DNA of 64,000 nucleotides from Tetragonia tetragonoides (taxonomy: Eukaryota; Streptophyta; Magnoliopsida; Caryophyllales; Aizoaceae): assembly GCA_038025085.1 (NCBI GenBank), contig CM076152.1:24140001-24204000 (forward strand), given 5' to 3'. Below, piece by piece: positions 57,901 to 64,000 of this stretch. The notes under the pieces were generated by a model. It was given only the letters and a program-made list of their open reading frames with translations. It had not been told where the DNA came from and searched no databases. The translations under genes were made by a program, and so were the position numbers. How positions within the stretch are numbered: position 1 is the first letter of the stretch; each line of letters opens with the position of its first letter.

Positions 57901-60900
57901 GTACTTGTAAACATCCTTGTTTAAGTTTCTCAACCAAATGAATGCAAACAAAGCTTTTGGGTGCTTTCTCTTAATATACAACACAAACGAACTCAATCTT
58001 TTTCACCCTAGTCATATGAGCTTTTAAAAGGCGTAAATGCATTCAAAAGCTTGAGTTGAAGCTTGTTTGTACTTGTAAACATTCTTGGTGTAGTTTCTCA
58101 CTGAAATGAATGCAAACAAAGCATTTGGGTGCTTTCTCTTAATATACAACTCAAAATACCTCAATCTCTTTCACCCTACTCGTATGAGGTTTTTAAACGC
58201 GTATATGCATTCAAAAGCTTAACTCAATCTCTTTCACCCTAGATGTAAGAGCTGTGAAAACGGGTAAATGCATTCAAAAGGTGGAGTTAAAGCTTGTTTG
58301 TACTTGTAAACATCCTTGGTGTAGTTTCTCACTCAAAGGAATGCAAACAAAGCATTTGGGTGCTTTCTCTTAATATACAACACAAAAGAACTCAATCTCT
58401 TTCACCCTAGATTTAAGAGCTGTTAAAACGCGTAAATGCATTCAAAAGGTGGAGTTAAAGCTTGTTTGTACTTGTAAACATCCTTGGTGTAGTTTCTCAC
58501 TCCAATGAATAAAAACAAAGCTTTTGGGTGCTTTCTCTGAAAATACAACACAAAAGAACTCAATCTCTTTCACCCTAGTCGTATGAGGTTTTAAAACGCG
58601 GATATGTATTCAAAAGCTTAAGTTGAAGCTTGTTGATACTTGTAAACATCATTGGTGTAGTTTCTCACTCAAATGAATGCAAACAAAGCATTTGGGTGCT
58701 TTCTCTTCGTATACAACACAAAAGAACTCAATCTTTTTCACCCTAGTCCTATGAGCTTTTAAAACGCGTAAATGCATTCAAAAGCTTGAGTTGTAGCTTG
58801 TTTGTACTTGTAAATATTCTTGGTGTAGTTTCTCACTGAAATGAATGCAACCAAAGCATTTGGGTGCTTTCTCTAAATATACAACACAAAAGACCTCAAT
58901 CTCTTTCACCCTAGTCGTATGAGGTTTTAAAACGCGTAAATGCTTTCAAAAGCTTGAGTTGAAGCTTGTTTGTACTTGTAAACATCCTTGATGTAGTTTC
59001 TCCCTCAAATGAATGCAAACAAAGCATTTGGGTGCTTTCTCTTAATATACAACACAAAAAAACTCAATCTCTTTCACCCTAGATGCAAGAGCTGTGAAAA
59101 CGGGTAAATGCATTCAAAAGGTGGAGTTATAGCTTGTTTCTACTTTTAAACATCCTTGGTGTAGTTTCTCACTCAAATTAATGCAAACAAAGCATTTCGG
59201 TGGTTTCTCTTAATATACAACACAAAAGACCTCAACTCTTTCACCCTAGTCGTAAGAGCTGTTAAAACGCGTAAACACATTCAAAATTTTGAGTTGAAGC
59301 TTGTTTGTACTTGTAAACATCCTTGGTGTAGTTTCTCACTCAAATAAATGCAAACAAAGCATTTGGGTGCTTTCTCTTAATATACAACAGAAAAAAAAAA
59401 TCTGTTTCACCCTAGTCGTGTGAGGTTTTAAAACGCGTAAATGCTTTCAAAAGCTTGAGTTGAAGCTTGTTTGTACTTGTAAACATCCTTGGTGTAGTTT
59501 CTCTCTCAAATGAATGCAAACAAAGCATTTGGGTGCTTCTCTTAATATACAACACAAAATAACTCAATCTCTTTCACCCTAGATGTAAGAGCTGTTAAAA
59601 CGCGTAAATGCATTCAAAAGGTGGAGTTCAAGCTTGTTTGCACTTGTAAACATCCATGGTGTAGTTTCTCACTCAAATGAATGCAAACAAAACATTTGGG
59701 TGCTTTCTCTTAATATACAACACAAAAGAACTCAATCTCTTTCTCCTTAGATGTAAGAGCTCTTAAAACGCGTAAATGCATTCACAAGGTGGAGTTAAAC
59801 CTTGTTTGTACTTGTAAACATCCTGGTGTAGTTTCTCACTCAAATGAATGCAAACAAAGCATTTGGGTGCTTTCTCTTAATATACAACACAAAAGACCTC
59901 AATCTCTTTCACCCTAATCGTAAGAGCTGTTAAAACGCGTAAATACATTCAAAAGCTTGAGTTGAAGCTTGTTTGTACTTGTAAACATCCTTGGTTAAGT
60001 TTCTCACTCAAATGAATGCAAACAAAGCTTTTGGTTGCTTTCTCTTAAAATACAACACAAAAGAACTCAATCTTTTTTACCCTAGTCATATGAGCTTTTA
60101 AAACGCGTAAATGCATTCAGAAGCTTGAGTTGAAGCTTGTTTGTACTTGTAAACATCCTTGGGGTAGTTTCACACTCAAATGAATGTAAACAAAGCATTT
60201 GCGAGCTTTTTCTTAATATACAACAGAAAAGAACTCAATCTCTTTTCGCCTAGTCGTAAGAGCTGTTAAAACGCGTAAATGCATTCAAAAGCTTGAGTTG
60301 AAACTTGTTTGTACTTGTAAACATCCTTGGTGTAGTTTCTCACTCAAATTAATGCAAAGAAATCATTTGGGTGTTTTCTCTTAATATACAACAAAAAAGA
60401 ACTCAATCTCTTTCACCCTAGTCGTATGAGGTTTTAAAACGCGTAAATGCTTTCAAAAGCTTGAGTTGAAGCTTGTTTATACTTGTAAACGTCATTGGTG
60501 TAGTTTCTCACTCAAATTAATGCAAAGAAAGCATTTGGGTGCTTTCTCTTAATATACAACACAAAAGAAGTCAATCTCTTTCACCCTAGATGTAAGAGCT
60601 GTTAAAACGCGTAAATGCATTCAAAAGGTGGAGTAAAAGCTTGATTGTACTTGTAAACATCCTTGGTGTAGTTTCTCCCTCAAATGAATGCAAACAAAGC
60701 ATTTGGGTGCTTTCTCATAATATACAACACAAAAGACCTCAATCTCTTTCACCCTAGTCATATGAGCTTTTAAAACGCGTAAATACATTCAAAAGCTTTG
60801 TTTGTAGCTTGTTGGTATTTGTAAACATCCTTGGTTAAGTTTCTCACTCAAATGAATGCAAACAAAGCATTTGGGTGCTTTCTCTTAATATACAACACAA

Positions 60901-61025
60901 AAGAACTCAATCTTTTTCACCCTAGTCATTTGAGCTTTTAAAACGCGTAAATACATTCAAAAGCTTGAGTTGAAGCTTGTTTGTACTTGTAAAGCTTGAA
61001 TTGAAAAGCTTGTTTGTACTTGTAA
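54973..61025 (+). repeat. Longest single-orientation satellite block
   Basis: About 36 monomers in plus orientation with no switch. It contains E-D-C order at 55.1-55.5 kb, J3 (55553-55572), twin truncations at about 56338 and 56980 (gcttgttgaatgcaaa), other fusions at 57685 and 58220, and an A10 run at 59391-59400. It ends at J2 in reverse orientation (61017-61030). Confidence 0.87.
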
Positions 61026-61665
61026 AAAGATTGAGTTCTTTTGTGTTGTATATTAAGAGAACGCACCCAATGTTTTCTTTGCATTCATGTGAGTGAGAAA
61101 CTACACCAAAGATGTTTACAAGTACCAACAAGCTTCAACTTAAGCTTTTGAATGCATATAGGTGTTTTAAAACCTGATACGACTAGGGTGAAAGAGATTG
61201 AGTTCTTTTGTGTTGTATTTTCAGAGAAAGCACCCAAAAGCTTTGTTTGCATTCATTGGAGTGAGAAACTACACCAAGGATTCTTACAAGTACAAACAAG
61301 CTTCAACTCAAACTTTTGAATGTGTTTATGCGTTTTAAAAGCTCATATGACTAGGGTGAAAGAGATTGAGGTCTTTTGTGTTGTATAGTAAGAGAAAGCA
61401 CCCAAATGCTTTGTTTGCATTCATTTGAGTGAGAAACTACACCAAGGATATTTACAAGTACTAACAAGCTTTAACTCCACCTTTTGAATGCATTTACGCG
61501 TTTTAACAGCTCTTACGACTAGGGTGAAAGAGATTGAGTTCTTTTGTGTTGTATTTTCAGAGAAAGCACCCAAAAGCTTTGTTTGCATTCATTGGAGTGA
61601 GAAACTATACCAAGGATGTTTACAAGTACAAACAAGCTTCAACTCAAAATTTTGAATGTATTCAC
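61026..61665 (-). repeat. Satellite block, minus orientation
   Basis: About four monomers, ending at J1 (61658). Confidence 0.85.
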
Positions 61666-62821
61666 AATCAAATGAATGCAAATAAAGCATTTGTGTGCTT
61701 TCTCTTAATATACAACAGAAAAAAACTCAATCTCTTTTACCCTAGTCGTAAGAGCGGTTAAAACGCTTAAATACATTCAAAAGCTTGAGTTGAAGCTTGT
61801 TTGTACTTGTAAACATCCTTGGTGTAGTTTCTCACTCCAATGAATACAAACAAAGCTTTTGGGTGCTTTCTCTGAAAATACAACACAAAAGAACTCAATC
61901 TCTTTCACCCTAGTCGTATGAGGTTTTAAAACGCGTATATGCATTCAAAGGCTTAAGTTGAAGCTTGGTGGTACTTGTAAACATCTTTGGTGTAGTTTCT
62001 CACTCAAATGAATGCAAAGAAAACATTTGGGTGTGTTCTCTTAATATACAACACAAAAGAACTCAATCTCTTTCACCCTTGTCGTATGAGCTTTTAAAAC
62101 GCTTAAATGCATTCAAAAGCTTGAGTTCCAGCTTGTTTGTAGTTGTAAAAATCCTTGGGGTAGTTTCGCACTCAAATGAATGTAAACAAAGCATTTGCGA
62201 GCTTTTTCTTAATATACAACACAAAAGAACTCAATCTCTTTTCGTCCAGTCGTAAGAGCTTTTAAAACGCGTAAATGCATTCAAAAGCATGAGTTGAAAC
62301 TTGTTTGTACATGTAAACATCCTTGGTGTAGTTTCTCACTCAAATGAACGCAAACAAACCATTTGGGTGATTTCTCTTAATATACAACACAAAAAAACTC
62401 AATCTCTTTCACCCTAGATGTAAGAGCTGTTAAAATGCGTAAATGCATTCAAAAGGTGGAGTTAAAGCTTGTTTGTACTTGTAAACATCCTTGGCGTAGT
62501 TTCTCACTCAAATGAATGCAAACAAAGCATTTGGGTGCTTTCTCTTAATATACAACACAAAAGACATCAATCTCTTTCACCGTAGTCATATGAGCTTTTA
62601 AAACGCGTAAATACACTCAAAAGCTTGGTTTGAAGCTTGTTGGTACTTGTAAACAACTTTGGTTAAGTTTCTCACTCAAATGAATGCAAACAAAGATTTT
62701 GGGTGCTTTCTCTTAATATACAACACAAAAGAACTCAATCTTTTTCACCCTAGTCATATGAGCTTTTAAAACGCGTAAATGCATTCAAAAGCTTGAGTCG
62801 AAGCTTGTTTGTACTTGTAAA
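61666..62821 (+). repeat. Satellite block, plus orientation, with E-D-C order
   Basis: About seven monomers: E at 61.8, D at 61965, C at about 62.15 kb, repeating the order seen at 51 and 55 kb. It ends at J2 in reverse orientation (62817-62830). Confidence 0.85.
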
Positions 62822-63587
62822 AAGATTGAGTTCTTTTGTGTTGTATATTAAGAGAACGCACCCAAATGTTTTCTTTGCATTCATGTGAGTGAGAAACTAC
62901 ACCAAAGATGTTTACAAGTACCAACAAGCTTCAACTTAAGCTTTTGAATGCATATAGGCGTTTTCAAAACCTCAGACGACTAGGGTGAAAGAGATTGAGT
63001 TCTTTTGTGTTGTATTTTCAGAGAAAGCACCCAAAAGCTTTGTTCGCATTCATTGGAGTGAGAAACTACACCAAGGATGTTTACAAATACAAACAAGCTT
63101 CAACTCAAGCTTTTGAATGTATTTACGCGTTTTAAAAGCTCATATGACTAGGGTGAAAGAGATTGAGGTCTTTTGTGTTGTATATTAAGAGAAAGCACCC
63201 AAATGCTTTGTTTGCATTCATTTGAGTGAGAAACTACACCAAGGATATTTACAAATACAAACAAGCTTTAACTCCACCTTTTGAATGCATTTACGCATTT
63301 TAACAGCTCTTACAACTAGGGTGAAAGAGATTGAGTTCTTTTGTGTTGTATATTAAGAGAAAGCACCCAAATGCTTTGTTTGCATTCATTTGAGTGAGAA
63401 ACTACACCAAGGATGTTTACAAGTACAAACAAGCTTCAAACCAAGCTTTTGAGTGTATTTACGCGTTTTAAAAGCTCATATGACTACAGTGAAAGAGATA
63501 GAGGTCTTTTGTGTTGTATATTAAGAGAAAGCACCCAAATGCTTTGTTTGCATTCATTTGAGTGAGAAACTACACCAAGGATGTTTA
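62822..63587 (-). repeat. Satellite block, minus orientation (last regular monomers)
   Basis: About four and a half monomers. The last breaks off in ggatgtttacaag, where the second copia fragment begins. Confidence 0.85.
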
Positions 63588-63832
63588 CAAGGCCTATAGG
63601 TTCATGGTAATTGAACCAAATGATTTAATTGCGGTCAATACAATAATTGAATCAAGGCATACTATTTTTGATGAGAATCGATTCACGTCTATCCCTAGGC
63701 CAAAAGACCGAATTGTGGAGGTTATGTCAAACCAACCTCAAGATGACAATGATGATGGTGAGGTTGTTGAGCTTAGAAGAAGAAACGACCTCGGAAAGCC
63801 AAATATCATTTGATTTCGGATATACATGGAGG
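63588..63832 (+). pseudogene. Ty1/copia polyprotein fragment, copy 2
   Basis: Begins CAAGGCCTATAGG and translates A-Y-R-F-M-V-I-E-P-N-D-L-I, then I-I-E-S-R-H-T-I-F-D-E-N-R-F, then an acidic stretch Q-D-D-N-D-D-G-E-V-V-E-L-R. It extends about 85 bp further 3' than copy 1. Near 63780 the frame is damaged: the expected basic K-R-P-R-K-A-K appears in a neighbouring frame, and the original frame stops at TGA 63811-63813. No LTR is visible. It is joined to a broken satellite monomer on the left with a CAAG microhomology. Confidence 0.85.
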
Positions 63833-64000
63833 TAAATGCATCCAAATATACAACATTAAATACTTGCAATCCAAATGTTTTGTTTGCACTTATAAACACC
63901 CTTGGTGTAGTTTCACCCTACTCGTAGAAAAAAAAAACTAGCCCATTGTGATAAAACTACACCAATGTGGCCTTGGAAACTCAATCTCACCATAGAGAGT
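63833..64000. repeat. Degenerate satellite remnant at the right edge
   Basis: Isolated satellite words remain (ggtaaatgcatccaaatat, cccttggtgtagtttcacc, actcaatctcacc) separated by deletions and unrelated bases, including an A10 run and tagcccattgtgataa. It is much more decayed than any monomer to the left, which would fit an array margin. No gene is visible. Confidence 0.65.

Larger units (their letters stand above)
3646..63587. repeat. Satellite DNA array, about 168-bp monomer
   Basis: The word CTTGTAAACATC or a close variant recurs at 3646, 3814, 3982, 4150 and 4317, spacing 168, 168, 168 and 167, and the same monomer fills the array to 63587. In plus orientation a monomer runs cttgtaaacatccttgg, then ctcactcaaatgaatgc, then cttaatatacaacac, then tcaccctagtcatatg, then acgcgtaaatgcattc, and ends gttgaagcttgtttgta. 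Sequence is AT-rich and monomers differ from one another by several to tens of percent. I estimate about 350 monomers, with frequent orientation reversal. Monomer length close to nucleosome size is typical of plant centromeric or pericentromeric satellites; that location is inferred. Confidence 0.97.

Noticed and set aside
3646..63587. Dozens of 60-110 residue open frames across the array on both strands
   Set aside because: They are translations of the satellite with a 56-residue period, identical in many copies, and broken by every 167- or 169-bp monomer. There is no gene-like context.
3646..63587. CRISPR array
   Set aside because: Repeats are contiguous 168-bp units without spacers, in a plant genome.
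3646..63587. CENP-B-box-like motif in the monomer
   Set aside because: I found nothing close to the CENP-B box in the common monomer forms.
1..64000. rRNA or tRNA genes
   Set aside because: No rRNA words or cloverleaf candidates were seen. The only tRNA-related sequence is the retrotransposon primer-binding site.

Overview
The window is plant nuclear DNA, most likely from a dicot. It is almost entirely one AT-rich tandem-repeat (satellite) array, interrupted by retrotransposon sequence. The evidence for a plant is a Ty3/gypsy element with a tRNA-iMet-type primer-binding site and a plant-like gag-protease-RT reading frame, a Ty1/copia integrase-region fragment, and a satellite monomer of about 168 bp, the size class typical of plant centromeric or pericentromeric satellites. 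I cannot name the species. I see no cellular protein-coding gene, rRNA, tRNA or CRISPR.

Layout. (1) 1-3645: the 5' part of a Ty3/gypsy LTR retrotransposon on the minus strand. It has an uninterrupted 898-codon gag-pol frame running off the left edge, an untranslated leader, a PBS and a 784-bp LTR with a TATA box. It sits directly against satellite DNA. (2) 3646-63587: the satellite array, roughly 350 monomers. Monomer orientation reverses more than 25 times. (3) 6686-23843: three copies of a 5,775-bp higher-order repeat (HOR-A, about 34 monomers). Each unit contains its own orientation switches and a shuffled segment. The third copy is one monomer shorter. (4) 23844-34960: unordered array holding a copia fragment (27801-28010) and a solo LTR of the gypsy family (30835-31823), flanked by a perfect 5-bp target-site duplication. 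(5) About 34960-43220: two copies of a second higher-order repeat (HOR-B, 4.09 and 4.26 kb). (6) 43220-63587: more diverged array with shorter repeated blocks. (7) 63588-64000: a second copia fragment, then degenerate satellite that may mark an array edge.

None of the satellite encodes a believable protein. The many 60-110 residue open frames arise because 168 is divisible by three, so a frame open through one monomer stays open in the next. The most interesting content is structural. The HOR unit contains inverted blocks, and a few inversion junctions recur in both orientations across the array. The middle HOR-A copy is a clean mosaic of its neighbours with a breakpoint placed within about 100 bp. 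The monomer carries a row of short palindromes. The nested elements record insertion, LTR-LTR recombination and capture of foreign sequence by the array. Any centromere role is inference from monomer size and structure.
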